Source: Draconibacterium aestuarii (GTDB lineage: Bacteria; Bacteroidota; Bacteroidia; Bacteroidales; Prolixibacteraceae). Taken from it: a DNA stretch of 64,000 nucleotides. The translations under genes were made by a program, and so were the position numbers. The notes below the pieces were generated by a model. It did no database searches, had not been told where the DNA came from, and saw nothing but the letters and a program-made list of their open reading frames with translations. Shown here one piece after another: positions 1 through 8,888 of this stretch; within the stretch, counting starts at the first letter, position 1, and each line of letters begins with the position of its first letter. The DNA lies in the NCBI GenBank assembly GCA_026671195.1, contig JAPOHD010000020.1, positions 62,001-126,000 on the forward strand, written 5' to 3'.

Positions 1-871
1 TGGCACAACTTCCCAGCACCGACAATTCAGTCGTCACAATTTTTTGCAAAGGAACCACAACCTCAGGTTTTAAATTACCGACCAAAACGGCAGTACCTCC
101 TTTTCGTAAACTATTGAGGCAAATATTCACGGTTTCTGAAATGCCAACTACTTCGAAACCAAAATCTGCTCCGCGGCCTTTGGTTAATTCCTTTATTTTT
201 TCTGAAAGATTCTCAGTTGAACTTTTAAATGTGTGTGTGGCACCAAATTTTCTGGCCAGTTCCAGTTTCCCTTCATCCAAATCCACCGCAATGATTGGTG
301 ATGCTCCGGCAATTTCGAGCATTTTTACGACGAATGTTCCTACCATTCCGGCACCAATTACAACGGCACTTTTCCCTGCCTGAATCTTTGAAACATTTAT
401 GGTATGTGCCGCCACGGCAACGGGTTCAACCATCGCCGCCTCTTCAAAAGATACATTATCGGGTATTTTGTATAAAATGTGCGCGGGTACGGTAACAAAT
501 TCAGCAAATGCCCCGTGTTTTTTAAAATCGAGCGGCGAAACTCCCAGCACTTTCCGGTTATCACTTAAATTGTAACGCCCCTGCAACGTGTACCAATCGT
601 TAAGTGGATAAATGGTGGAATCGAAAGTTACACGATCCCCGATTTGCCATCCCTCAACGTCGTCACCAACTTTCGCAATCTCTCCCGAAGCTTCGTGTCC
701 CATAATTAAGGGTGGTTGACGGCGACCGGTGCTTCCATCCATTCCATGCACATCGCTGCCACAAATTCCACATGCTTTTACGCGCACCAAAACTTCGTTT
801 GCTGCAATTTTTGGAGTTGGAAAATCACGATAATTCAACTCCATGTATCTATCCAGAACAAGTGCTTTCAT
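1..871 (-). CDS. Zinc-type medium-chain alcohol/polyol dehydrogenase (partial, 3' end outside window)
   Basis: This is an NAD(P)-dependent oxidoreductase of the sorbitol / galactitol-phosphate dehydrogenase branch of the MDR superfamily. About 290 codons are visible from the ATG at 869-871, and the C-terminus lies beyond the left edge. Near the N-terminus it has the catalytic zinc motif CGICGSD (Cys34, Cys37), then a GHE box, and later a Rossmann motif VIGAGMVG. The lobe that normally holds four structural-zinc cysteines is present but carries none: the stretch before GRYNLSDN has no Cys. The gene follows the GH95 fucosidase on the same strand with a 78-bp gap, so the two may be cotranscribed and it may oxidise a released sugar or alditol. 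The family call is firm; the substrate is not known. Confidence 0.85.
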   Translation of the reverse strand, partial: MKALVLDRYMELNYRDFPTPKIAANEVLVRVKACGICGSDVHGMDGSTGRRQPPLIMGHEASGEIAKVGDDVEGWQIGDRVTFDSTIYPLNDWYTLQGRYNLSDNRKVLGVSPLDFKKHGAFAEFVTVPAHILYKIPDNVSFEEAAMVEPVAVAAHTINVSKIQAGKSAVVIGAGMVGTFVVKMLEIAGASPIIAVDLDEGKLELARKFGATHTFKSSTENLSEKIKELTKGRGADFGFEVVGISETVNICLNSLRKGGTAVLVGNLKPEVVVPLQKIVTTELSVLGSCA

Positions 872-949
872 TTAAAAAGAATTGGAAGACCGAAGACGGA
901 TAACGAAAGTAAAACCAACATCCGAATACAGCCTAAAATTTATTGTTTT

Positions 950-3334
950 CTATTGGAAACTCTCCTGTCCAAAACTATAAGTTTCGCCTTCAACAGTATT
1001 TTGCGCAACCAAACTTCCGGCATATCGCAAATTCAATTTATTCCCGAGTAATGATTTTACTTCTACCAAAACCAAGGTTCCCTGTTCCCAGGTAATTGAA
1101 ATTTCGAAACCACCTCTTGCTTTTAGTCCTGACACCTTGCCGGAAGCCAAAGCCGAAGGAAGTGCAGGAAGAATATCGATATAAAAATCGCCGTTTTCAT
1201 CGCGTAAATGCGACTGCAAAAGCATTTCAGTGATTCCCGAAGTTGCCCCAAAATTTCCGTCGATCTGAAAAGGAGGATGTGCATCAAATAAATTAAAATA
1301 CAAACCACCTTTATCCTGCATATTTGTTTCTTGCGAAAGCGAAGGAACCATCAGATTTTTAAGCAACAGGAAAGAATGATCGCCATCCAAAAGACGGGAC
1401 CAAAAGTTAATTTTCCAGGCACGCGACCACCCCGTTCCGCCATCACCACGATGCGAAAGGGTTACTTTACAAGCTTCAGCCAGTTCAGGAGTTGTTAAAG
1501 GATGAATTTCATTCCCGGGGTGTAATCCCCACAAATGTGATACATGGCGGTGTTCATTTTTCGGATCGTCCTTGTCTTCCAGCCACTCTTGCAACTGTCC
1601 GTACTGTCCGATTTGATTGGGAGCAATTTTTGCTCGTTTCTCCCCAAGCATTTGAGCAAAACCGGCATCAACACCTAATATATTGGCAGCCTCAATTGTA
1701 TTGGCAAACAAATTTCGAATAATTTGATGATCCATGGTCGGCGCCATAACCAGTCCTCCGTTTTCGGGACTATTACTTGGGCCACTCACCAGCCAACCCT
1801 GATTCGTTGGATCGGGCACCAGGTATTCAGCAAAAAAACGTGAAGCTTCTTTCAAAACCGGATAAGCACGATTTTTCAGATAATCTTTATCGCCTGTAAA
1901 CTGGTAGTGCCACCACAAATGCTGACTTAACCACGCTCCACCAGTAGGCCAAATGCCATGGTTTGCATGGTTTATTGGTGCGGCGCCCCGCCAGATATCG
2001 GTGTTATGATGTGTTACCCAACCTTTTAAAGCATAATGTTCTTTTGCAATATTTTGCCCTGTAACCGACAAGTCCTGAACCATTTGAGTTAAAGGATCTG
2101 CCAATTCCGAAAGATTTGTCATCTCGGCCGGCCAGTAGTTCATCTCAGTATTAATATTTATGGTGTATTTGCTATCCCACGACGGTGCCAGTTTATCGTT
2201 CCAAATACCTTGCAAATTAGCGGGCTGCGTTCCCGGTCGCGACGATGAAATCAGCAAATACCTACCGTATTGGAACAACAAGGAAACCATACTTGGATCC
2301 TCATCCTTTTTAAATGTCTTTAAACGTTCGTTTGTTGGTCGATACGAAATTTCAGAATTACCCAAATCCAAATCAACTCTTCCGAACAGACTTTGGTAAT
2401 CTGTTACATGATCTTTTTTGATTTTATCGTATGGTTTTCCATCCAGATTTTGCAGATAATTTTTGCACAACTCCGTTGGATTTCCGCTAATATCGTGGTA
2501 ATTCACAAAGCTTGTGGCAGCCACCAGTTCCAGGGTCGCCTTTTTTGCATTATTTACTTTTAGCTGATTGTTTTCGACTTCCAGTTCTCCGTCGGTAAGT
2601 ACTCTCAATCGTGCTTCAAAAATAAGTTTGCTTTCGGGATAAGGCGCCCCTTGTCTTACGCGGTCTTCCGGATAATTATTGGCCTTCCCTTTCAATACCA
2701 GTACATTTCCTTCAACCGTAACATCGTATTTTTCGTGTGGTGAGTCCATGCCAACAGAAAACTCCAGAGCTCCTTTGCCCGATGTTTCGAGCTGAATAAC
2801 AATAGCCTGATTGGGCTCGGACACCAACACCTCACGATTATAAGTTATACCATCAATATCATACGAAACACTTGTAACAGCATCTTCCAAATCCAGTTTT
2901 CTTTTAAAATTCATCGGATTTTCATGTCCCGGAAAATCGAGTAATAGATTCCCAAACGGCTGGTAACAAAGCTGTCCCAGAGGCTCCGACATAAAACGTT
3001 CGTTCCCTAATTTATGAGCCGCATCCTGTTTCCCGTCCCAAAGAAGCTTTCTTAATTCAGGAAAAACCTCGTAAGCTCCTTTGTGTGCATAATCGTGCGG
3101 CTGCCCCGACCACAGCGTTTCTTCGTTAAACTGAATAATTTCTTTTTCAGTGCCTCCGTAAACCATGGCACCAATACGACCATTACCAACGGGCAAAGCT
3201 TCGGTCCAGTTTTCCGCCGGTTTATCGTACCACAAAACAAGAGACGGATTTAATTCCTTTTCAACAGAATCACATTTACATGAATACTGGGATAACACAC
3301 ATAAAATCAAGGTAAAAACACTTAAGTATTTCAT
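950..3334 (-). CDS. GH95 alpha-L-fucosidase (or related exo-glycosidase), lipoprotein
   Basis: This is an exported glycoside hydrolase of family GH95, whose characterised members remove terminal alpha-1,2-linked L-fucose and in some cases L-galactose, by inversion. I place the start at 3334, not at an earlier in-frame codon, because the protein then opens with a clean lipoprotein signal (MKYLSVF to LSQYSC), giving 794 aa. The N-terminal beta-domain begins with the family hallmark WTEALPVGNGRIGAMVYGG. The catalytic (alpha/alpha)6 barrel has HHNTDIWRG (Asn444, Asp446) and QIDGNFGATSG (Asp692), matching the Asn pair and Asp known in bifidobacterial AfcA. The length is normal for the family. The dehydrogenase gene follows it on the same strand. 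Specificity could be L-Fuc or L-Gal. Confidence 0.9.
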   Translation of the reverse strand: MKYLSVFTLILCVLSQYSCKCDSVEKELNPSLVLWYDKPAENWTEALPVGNGRIGAMVYGGTEKEIIQFNEETLWSGQPHDYAHKGAYEVFPELRKLLWDGKQDAAHKLGNERFMSEPLGQLCYQPFGNLLLDFPGHENPMNFKRKLDLEDAVTSVSYDIDGITYNREVLVSEPNQAIVIQLETSGKGALEFSVGMDSPHEKYDVTVEGNVLVLKGKANNYPEDRVRQGAPYPESKLIFEARLRVLTDGELEVENNQLKVNNAKKATLELVAATSFVNYHDISGNPTELCKNYLQNLDGKPYDKIKKDHVTDYQSLFGRVDLDLGNSEISYRPTNERLKTFKKDEDPSMVSLLFQYGRYLLISSSRPGTQPANLQGIWNDKLAPSWDSKYTININTEMNYWPAEMTNLSELADPLTQMVQDLSVTGQNIAKEHYALKGWVTHHNTDIWRGAAPINHANHGIWPTGGAWLSQHLWWHYQFTGDKDYLKNRAYPVLKEASRFFAEYLVPDPTNQGWLVSGPSNSPENGGLVMAPTMDHQIIRNLFANTIEAANILGVDAGFAQMLGEKRAKIAPNQIGQYGQLQEWLEDKDDPKNEHRHVSHLWGLHPGNEIHPLTTPELAEACKVTLSHRGDGGTGWSRAWKINFWSRLLDGDHSFLLLKNLMVPSLSQETNMQDKGGLYFNLFDAHPPFQIDGNFGATSGITEMLLQSHLRDENGDFYIDILPALPSALASGKVSGLKARGGFEISITWEQGTLVLVEVKSLLGNKLNLRYAGSLVAQNTVEGETYSFGQESFQ

Positions 3335-3452
3335 AGCAGATTGAATAGTTTTATTGAATTTTCTCAAACTTACAAATAATAATTTTCCTACAAATACCGG
3401 AGAAATAAAAATATGGCCTCAAACTGAAGGCAGTAAACTTTCTTCTTTTGTG

Positions 3453-3460
3453 TAACTTTA
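3453..3460 (+). promoter_or_regulatory. Possible -7 box for the SRAP gene
   Basis: TAACTTTA lies 25 bp upstream of the SRAP start and resembles the Bacteroidota -7 consensus TAnnTTTG, with the last position off. No clear -33 element was found, so support is weak. Confidence 0.3.
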
Positions 3461-3485
3461 TGTTTTTCGGAATGTTATTGAAAAT

Positions 3486-4250
3486 ATGTGTTACGATATT
3501 AAAACAAAAGTAGAAGCAGCATTAAAACGTGCCCGACATTACGGAAACGAAGAAGCTGTGCAAATGTTGATCGAAAAGTTTCGCCCGTTTTTGGAAGATG
3601 AATGGTTCCATGTTTCGGGATTTCAGCATCCAAAACTTTTAATTTATACAGGAGATAATTCTGAAATGCCATTAGTTGCAAGCTGGGGACTTATTCCTTT
3701 TTGGGTGAAAAATGAACAGCAACAACTTGATATTTGGAACAAAACCATAAACGCCCGTGGCGAAAATATTTTTGAAAAACCTTCGTTCCGGACTTCGGCC
3801 AGGTCAAAACGTTGTTTGGTCTACATCGATGGATTTTTCGAGCACCATCATTTTGCAGGTAGTACTTATCCATATTATATACAGCGAAAGGATGGCGAAC
3901 CAATAACTTTGGGTGGTTTATGGGATGAATGGACCAACAAAGAAACTGGAGAGGTTGTAAACAGTTTCACCATTGTTACCACAAAGGCAAATTCGCTACT
4001 AAAAAAAATCCACAATAATCCAAAGTTAAAGGAATCACGAATGCCGCTTATTCTGGATGAAAGGCAAGAAGAAATTTGGTTAAAAGGAACTGCCAACGAC
4101 GCAAAAAAGCTAATCGTTCCGGCTGCCGATGGTTACCTAAAAGCACACACGGTTCGTAAGCTCAGGGGTAAAAATTCGGTTGGAAACTCGCCCGAGGCCA
4201 TCGAAGAATTTATTTATCCGGAATTGCATTCAGTATTAGATCTCAATTAA
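3486..4250 (+). CDS. SRAP-domain protein (YedK/HMCES family abasic-site DNA-protein crosslinker)
   Basis: This is a cytoplasmic SOS-response-associated peptidase-like protein of 254 aa. Known family members form a thiazolidine crosslink through Cys2 to abasic sites in single-stranded DNA. Here Cys2 directly follows the initiator Met (MCYDIK), which fixes the start. Other family residues are visible: Asn89 and Arg91 in NARGE, Glu119 in YIDGFFE, and His176 in KKIHNN followed by RMPLIL. The gap between His176 and the RMP motif is longer than in E. coli YedK, consistent with a short inserted loop. The gene stands alone on the plus strand between minus-strand glycosidase genes and ends at a bidirectional hairpin. 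It has no functional link to its neighbours. Confidence 0.92.
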   Translation: MCYDIKTKVEAALKRARHYGNEEAVQMLIEKFRPFLEDEWFHVSGFQHPKLLIYTGDNSEMPLVASWGLIPFWVKNEQQQLDIWNKTINARGENIFEKPSFRTSARSKRCLVYIDGFFEHHHFAGSTYPYYIQRKDGEPITLGGLWDEWTNKETGEVVNSFTIVTTKANSLLKKIHNNPKLKESRMPLILDERQEEIWLKGTANDAKKLIVPAADGYLKAHTVRKLRGKNSVGNSPEAIEEFIYPELHSVLDLN

Positions 4251-4262
4251 ATGAAAAAAAAT

Positions 4263-4281
4263 CCCCCGGCCTCACCGGGGG
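4263..4281. terminator. Bidirectional intrinsic terminator between convergent SRAP and GH3 genes
   Basis: A perfect 7-bp G/C stem (4263-4269 with 4275-4281) closes a 5-nt loop. On the minus strand it is followed by a run of T (the A-run at 4254-4260 on the plus strand), so it fits best as a terminator for the GH3 transcript, but it can also stop the SRAP transcript. Confidence 0.8.
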
Positions 4282-4358
4282 ACAACTAAATTGTTTCTTT
4301 ATTAAACAATTTGACCTATAAAATCGCATTTTTCCTTTACAATTTTTAATACTAACGG

Positions 4359-6371
4359 CTAATAACTAATTCCATCATTAAAACGAAACACCAACTGCTC
4401 ATCAGGCATTTGATAACCCGGAACATCGGATTTATTTTGCTTAACAACTTCGGTTGATGCCGGTATTGACAGTGGCATTTTTCCAGTTGGATTAAAACGG
4501 CCTGTTACAACGTCGAGTACTGCATCGGTGGTTGTTCCAAAAGTTGCCAAAACTGTAGTTGCATTCTCAGTATCAATTTCTTTAATCACCCAGGGACTGC
4601 TAAAATTAACCGCAATTACAGTTGGTTTTTGTGCCGAAAGAGTGTTGACATAATTAATATCTATATTATTATTTGAAAGTTCGACATTGATCTCTTTTCC
4701 TTGGGAACCAAACAATCCTGCATTTTTAGGAATGAGCCACAAAATATTCACGTCAGCTTGTTCAGGAGAATTTACGAATTCAACATCCCAACTATTTTGT
4801 TCTGGAAGAATAACTGCATGCGAATTCTCCGATCCCCGGGCAACCATATGTTTTTCGAAATACACTTTTGTTTTTGCTTTAAGTGGAAGAACCGATTTGT
4901 CGTTTCGAAGTAAAACGATCGATTTTCGCAAAGCAAGATCAGCTCGACCCTGAAATTGGGCATTACCAACTATTGTTTGTGCAGCCTCAACATCTACATA
5001 TGGATTTTCGAAAATGCCCAGTTCAAATTTCTCTCTTAACAATCGCGCAATAGATTGGTCAATACGATCCTCTGAAATCATTCCTTTTTTAATGGTTTCC
5101 AGAAGCGGAGTTGGATCGGCATTGCCTGAAAAAAGATCCACTCCCGCATCCACAGCCTTCTGGTAGCGTTGATAAATATCCAGGTTCTCGACACCCCACG
5201 GCATCATAAAAATAGGGCCGGTATCGGAATTTATAATTCCTTTAAAGCCCAGCTTCCCGCGAAGCAAGTCGTTAATAATCCCTTTGTTATAAGCAAAAGC
5301 CACCTCTTCGTATTCGGTGTTTATTGGTTTGGCGTAATAAGGCATTATTGCCGATGTTCCTGCTTCAATGGCCGCAATAAAAGGTTTTAAATGATAATCG
5401 AACATTTCTCCCGGATAGTGTTGTTCTTTTCCCCAGTCAAAATGAGGATCCTGTCCATCCACTTGCGGTCCGCCGCCCGGGAAATGTTTTGTTGTTAATG
5501 CAACCGAATGCAATCCCAGTTTCTCACCCTGAAAACCCAGCACAATTTCACGCATCATGTTCGCAGCCAGATCGGCATCTTCACCAAAGGTTCCTTCAAT
5601 TCGTGCCCAACGAGGCTCAGTTGCCAAATCGGCCATGTATTGATACCCTTTTCTGATCCCGACTGCGGTCCATTCTTTTGCCGCAGTTTCTGCAAATTCG
5701 CGGGTAAGCTCAAAATCGCGCATGGCAGCAAGTCCCAACTCGCCGGGCCATTTCGAAAAAACCGTTTCTCCCAGTCCAATTCCGGTTGAATTATCAATGG
5801 TTACATGATTTCGTGGATTTGAAGCAATTAATGCTGGAATACCCAGGCGTGTTGATTCGGTTAAAGCCTGCAATTTATTATGCCATTCGGCTATGGTTTT
5901 TGCATCGGTATTGGCACGAAGAATAAAATGACGCAGATGCCGTTCGTTCACACCTTTTGTTGTGCCCGAAACAAACAATGCCGGCACTGCCAAAGGTTTT
6001 CGGGTAAAAAAATTGGTCTCCATCAGTGTTTCTTCTTCCGAAAAATCGCTGGTAACAGTTCCACCGCCCATTCCCATTCTGTTTCTTCCTGCGGTTCCAC
6101 CCATGTTAATGGTACTAATAAGCATAAAACCTACCTTTTCTTCGAGTGTCATTTGCGAGAGCAGATCGGCGACACGTTCATCAGTGGTAAGCCGCCAGTC
6201 TTCGTATTTATCCAGTTTCCCGTTTTTATTTAAATCTTTAAACGAGTAGTCTCCTTCATTTAAAACTGAAACCGAACGACTACCAAGTTCAGGCTGAACA
6301 TACTTTGGTTTTTGCGTGCAGGACAGGGAAATGAACAAAATAGAAAACAGTAATACGAATGAATTTTTCAT
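4359..6371 (-). CDS. GH3 beta-glycosidase, lipoprotein
   Basis: This is an exported retaining exo-beta-glycosidase of family GH3 (670 aa from the chosen start at 6371, which gives a lipoprotein signal ending LFISLSC). After the signal comes an EF-hand-like calcium loop (DLNKNGKLDKYEDW), often seen at the head of these Bacteroidota GH3 enzymes. The TIM barrel carries TKHFPGGGPQ and the nucleophile in GIINSDTGP (Asp383). The alpha/beta sandwich and a short C-terminal part follow. It lies 123 bp downstream of the GH2 gene on the same strand, so the two probably share a transcript. Specificity is probably beta-glucosidase or beta-xylosidase but cannot be read from sequence alone. Confidence 0.9.
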   Translation of the reverse strand: MKNSFVLLFSILFISLSCTQKPKYVQPELGSRSVSVLNEGDYSFKDLNKNGKLDKYEDWRLTTDERVADLLSQMTLEEKVGFMLISTINMGGTAGRNRMGMGGGTVTSDFSEEETLMETNFFTRKPLAVPALFVSGTTKGVNERHLRHFILRANTDAKTIAEWHNKLQALTESTRLGIPALIASNPRNHVTIDNSTGIGLGETVFSKWPGELGLAAMRDFELTREFAETAAKEWTAVGIRKGYQYMADLATEPRWARIEGTFGEDADLAANMMREIVLGFQGEKLGLHSVALTTKHFPGGGPQVDGQDPHFDWGKEQHYPGEMFDYHLKPFIAAIEAGTSAIMPYYAKPINTEYEEVAFAYNKGIINDLLRGKLGFKGIINSDTGPIFMMPWGVENLDIYQRYQKAVDAGVDLFSGNADPTPLLETIKKGMISEDRIDQSIARLLREKFELGIFENPYVDVEAAQTIVGNAQFQGRADLALRKSIVLLRNDKSVLPLKAKTKVYFEKHMVARGSENSHAVILPEQNSWDVEFVNSPEQADVNILWLIPKNAGLFGSQGKEINVELSNNNIDINYVNTLSAQKPTVIAVNFSSPWVIKEIDTENATTVLATFGTTTDAVLDVVTGRFNPTGKMPLSIPASTEVVKQNKSDVPGYQMPDEQLVFRFNDGISY

Positions 6372-6494
6372 AGATCTGGTTTTTGCATTAAAACTAATAA
6401 GTTTCATATATATCGAAGTCCCAACAGATTTGATGGTACCAGAATATCTGATTTTTTCACTATCTCAAAACTTTTCTACAACTCTAATTTCAAA

Positions 6495-8777
6495 TCAAAT
6501 TAAACTGTATTCAAAAAGGTTCATTCCCCTGCTTGATGCAAAAATTTGGGCTAAAACTATGATTAGAAAAATCAGAGTCACCAAAACAAAGGAGATAATT
6601 GCGATTGCTTTCTTCCAGCCTTTTGTACGTTTCCAAAATAATAATCTGATCAACACAACAATTAGCACCAACAGAATTACAACAAAGGGTTTTATCAGCC
6701 AACGCAAAAAAGTTATTCCAAAGGCTATGGCAGTGTTCTTTTCGTACATCCACACAACAGAATGTGAGTAAGATTCACCGTTTCGCTGGCCAACTACTTT
6801 AACCTGGTTATTCCCCTTGTTTAACTGTATATCTTTCCATACTAATGTTGCATAATCACCCTTCTGTATTCCGGCAGATTCGCCGTTTACAAAAAGCTCA
6901 ACATTGTCGAGGTTTGAATACACTTTAACATCAATTTTATCCTGCTCGCGAATCTTAAATCCGGAATTGGTAATGCGAATAACCGGTTCTTCGCTCCAAT
7001 TCGCTTTGTAGAAATAAAATACATCCTTTTTTGTTTTCCGGTCGTAGGTAACCATTCCCTTATCATTCATTCCAATGGCATCACCCTCGCGACGGAAATG
7101 CGAACCAAAATCGAACATATTCCAAACAAAACTTCCCCAAACATAAGGTCGTTCAGCAATGGCTTTCCAGTTTCCTTCGTGCACAGTGGCCTGAAATTCC
7201 TCGGGATGCCAGGGATGAAAAAACGGGAAAGGCCGGCGTATTTTTTCTTCGTGTTGAAGGGGGCTTCCACCCGCTCCATATTCCGAAACACCAATTTTGT
7301 ATTCGGGTTGCTCGGAATGAATCCTGTCAAGGAAATCACCCAAATCATCAGCTTTACTGTAATACCAACCATAATACTGATTCCAGGCTATCATCTCCGG
7401 AATTTTGTGCAGTTCATTTTCGCTTTTTGTGATAAATGATGCTGCTGTAGTCTCGCGAGTTTCATCCTCACTTTTTGCTACGCTATGTAATTCATCGATC
7501 AGTTCTACCAACAACGAATCTTTTTTCATTCCAATTTCGTTGTACAAGCCCCAAAATAATATGGATGGATGGTTATAATTCTGACGGATAAGTTCGCGTA
7601 ATTGTTGCTTTGCATTAACAGCAAAAGAATCAGAAGCAGAGTATCCTTTTACATCGCTTCCAACAAAAGGAATTTCAGCCCAAACGATCATCCCGCTGGT
7701 ATCGGCCAACGAATAAAAAAAATCGGAATGCTGGTAATGCGCCAAACGAATTCCATTGGCCCCCATTTCTTTAATCAGTGCCATGTCTGTTCGATGATGC
7801 TTTTCGGACAAAGCAGAGGCTACCCCCGCAAAGTCGTTATGGCGACTTACTCCTTTGATCTTAACATACTCACCATTCAGAAAAAAACCTTTTCCAGAAT
7901 CGGTTGAATAATACCGCAATCCGAGTGGCTGGGTAATTTCGTCAATAACAGCACCATCCTTTTTTATCGAAATGCTCGCTGAATACAAATACGGATCGTT
8001 TAAACCATTCCATAAATGCGGTTTGGCAATTGACATTAAAACCTCAGCCTGACTGGTTTGACCGCCCTCAATTACTATTTGTGAACTGTTTTTTTGAACT
8101 TCATTTCCATTGGCATCAAAAATAGTTACGTCTACATCAACTTTTTCGGCAGTTTTATTAGCATTTGAAACTTTCACTTTTGCATCAATATCTGCTTTAT
8201 TTGTTGAAACATTTTTTTGCTTTAAATAAACTCCCGGCGAAGCAAAATCGAGTGGCGTGATACAAATTTTATTAGTCACAATTAATTTAACCGGGCGATA
8301 TATTCCGCCGTAAATATTAAAGTCACCACCAAGTGGCAAAACGTCCCCGGTTGGCGAATTCTCAACTTTTACATCGATATGGTTTTCGCTTCCAAATTTA
8401 ACCACATCAGTAATTTCAAAAACAAAGGCCGAATATCCACCCCGGTGTTGCCCCAGGTATTTTCCGTTAACCGTTACATCGGCAACAGTTTGTGCTCCCT
8501 CAAACTTCAAAAATAAACGCTTGTCGGCATAGCTTTCCGGCAAAAAATAATCTTTCTCGTACCTGCCTTCGCCCCTGAAATATTTGTAACCCTGGGCAGC
8601 ATCTTCGGTATTCCACGAATGTGGAATATCGACCGTTTTTTCAATCACATCCTCCCAAATAGATGAACCTGTATAATGCCACTCTTTGTTTAGCGGAATA
8701 ATTTGGCGCTGCGCCATTGCCGAAAATGAAAATAAGCAGATCAGAAAAGTGTAGGTCAAAAGTTTAGTATGTTTCAT
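6495..8777 (-). CDS. GH2 beta-galactosidase-like enzyme with C-terminal double membrane segment
   Basis: This is a family GH2 retaining glycosidase (760 aa). The start at 8777 gives a Sec signal ending SAMAQ. The N-terminal sugar-binding and Ig-like domains are followed by the TIM barrel, with RLAHYQHSD, the acid/base Glu414 (LYNEIG) and the nucleophile Glu499 (GVSEYG). A beta-sandwich then leads to something unusual: two strongly hydrophobic stretches at about residues 691-715 and 722-747 separated by a basic hairpin (KRTKGW), leaving a tail of about 13 residues. Typical GH2 enzymes are soluble, so this one appears anchored in the inner membrane and facing the periplasm. It is probably the first gene of a GH2-GH3 unit, separated from the AraC gene by a terminator. 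Confidence 0.9.
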   Translation of the reverse strand: MKHTKLLTYTFLICLFSFSAMAQRQIIPLNKEWHYTGSSIWEDVIEKTVDIPHSWNTEDAAQGYKYFRGEGRYEKDYFLPESYADKRLFLKFEGAQTVADVTVNGKYLGQHRGGYSAFVFEITDVVKFGSENHIDVKVENSPTGDVLPLGGDFNIYGGIYRPVKLIVTNKICITPLDFASPGVYLKQKNVSTNKADIDAKVKVSNANKTAEKVDVDVTIFDANGNEVQKNSSQIVIEGGQTSQAEVLMSIAKPHLWNGLNDPYLYSASISIKKDGAVIDEITQPLGLRYYSTDSGKGFFLNGEYVKIKGVSRHNDFAGVASALSEKHHRTDMALIKEMGANGIRLAHYQHSDFFYSLADTSGMIVWAEIPFVGSDVKGYSASDSFAVNAKQQLRELIRQNYNHPSILFWGLYNEIGMKKDSLLVELIDELHSVAKSEDETRETTAASFITKSENELHKIPEMIAWNQYYGWYYSKADDLGDFLDRIHSEQPEYKIGVSEYGAGGSPLQHEEKIRRPFPFFHPWHPEEFQATVHEGNWKAIAERPYVWGSFVWNMFDFGSHFRREGDAIGMNDKGMVTYDRKTKKDVFYFYKANWSEEPVIRITNSGFKIREQDKIDVKVYSNLDNVELFVNGESAGIQKGDYATLVWKDIQLNKGNNQVKVVGQRNGESYSHSVVWMYEKNTAIAFGITFLRWLIKPFVVILLVLIVVLIRLLFWKRTKGWKKAIAIISFVLVTLIFLIIVLAQIFASSRGMNLFEYSLI

Positions 8778-8829
8778 AAAATAAAGCATTTTAATTTTTA
8801 TTCGCGTGTTGCTATCAACACATGAAAGC

Positions 8830-8858
8830 CAAATATACTTTTGCCCGTGGGATAAAAA
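8830..8858 (-). promoter_or_regulatory. Candidate promoter of the GH2-GH3 unit
   Basis: On the minus strand TATATTTG (8837 to 8830) fits the Bacteroidota -7 box TAnnTTTG and lies about 50 bp before the GH2 start. A T-run about 16-20 bp upstream could act as the -33 element, but it overlaps the tail of the AraC terminator. Confidence 0.5.
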
Positions 8859-8880
8859 GTTCCAACCGATTTGTTGGAAC
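8854..8880 (-). terminator. Intrinsic terminator of the AraC-family gene
   Basis: A perfect 8-bp inverted repeat (GTTCCAAC at 8859-8866 with its complement at 8873-8880) has a 6-nt loop. On the minus strand it is followed directly by five T, the standard layout of a rho-independent terminator. It lies 9 bp after the AraC stop codon. Confidence 0.8.
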
Positions 8881-8888
8881 CAATGGAA

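Noticed and set aside
6316-6771. 151-codon plus-strand gene
   Set aside because: It is antisense to the GH3 N-terminus and the GH2 C-terminus and has no family resemblance.
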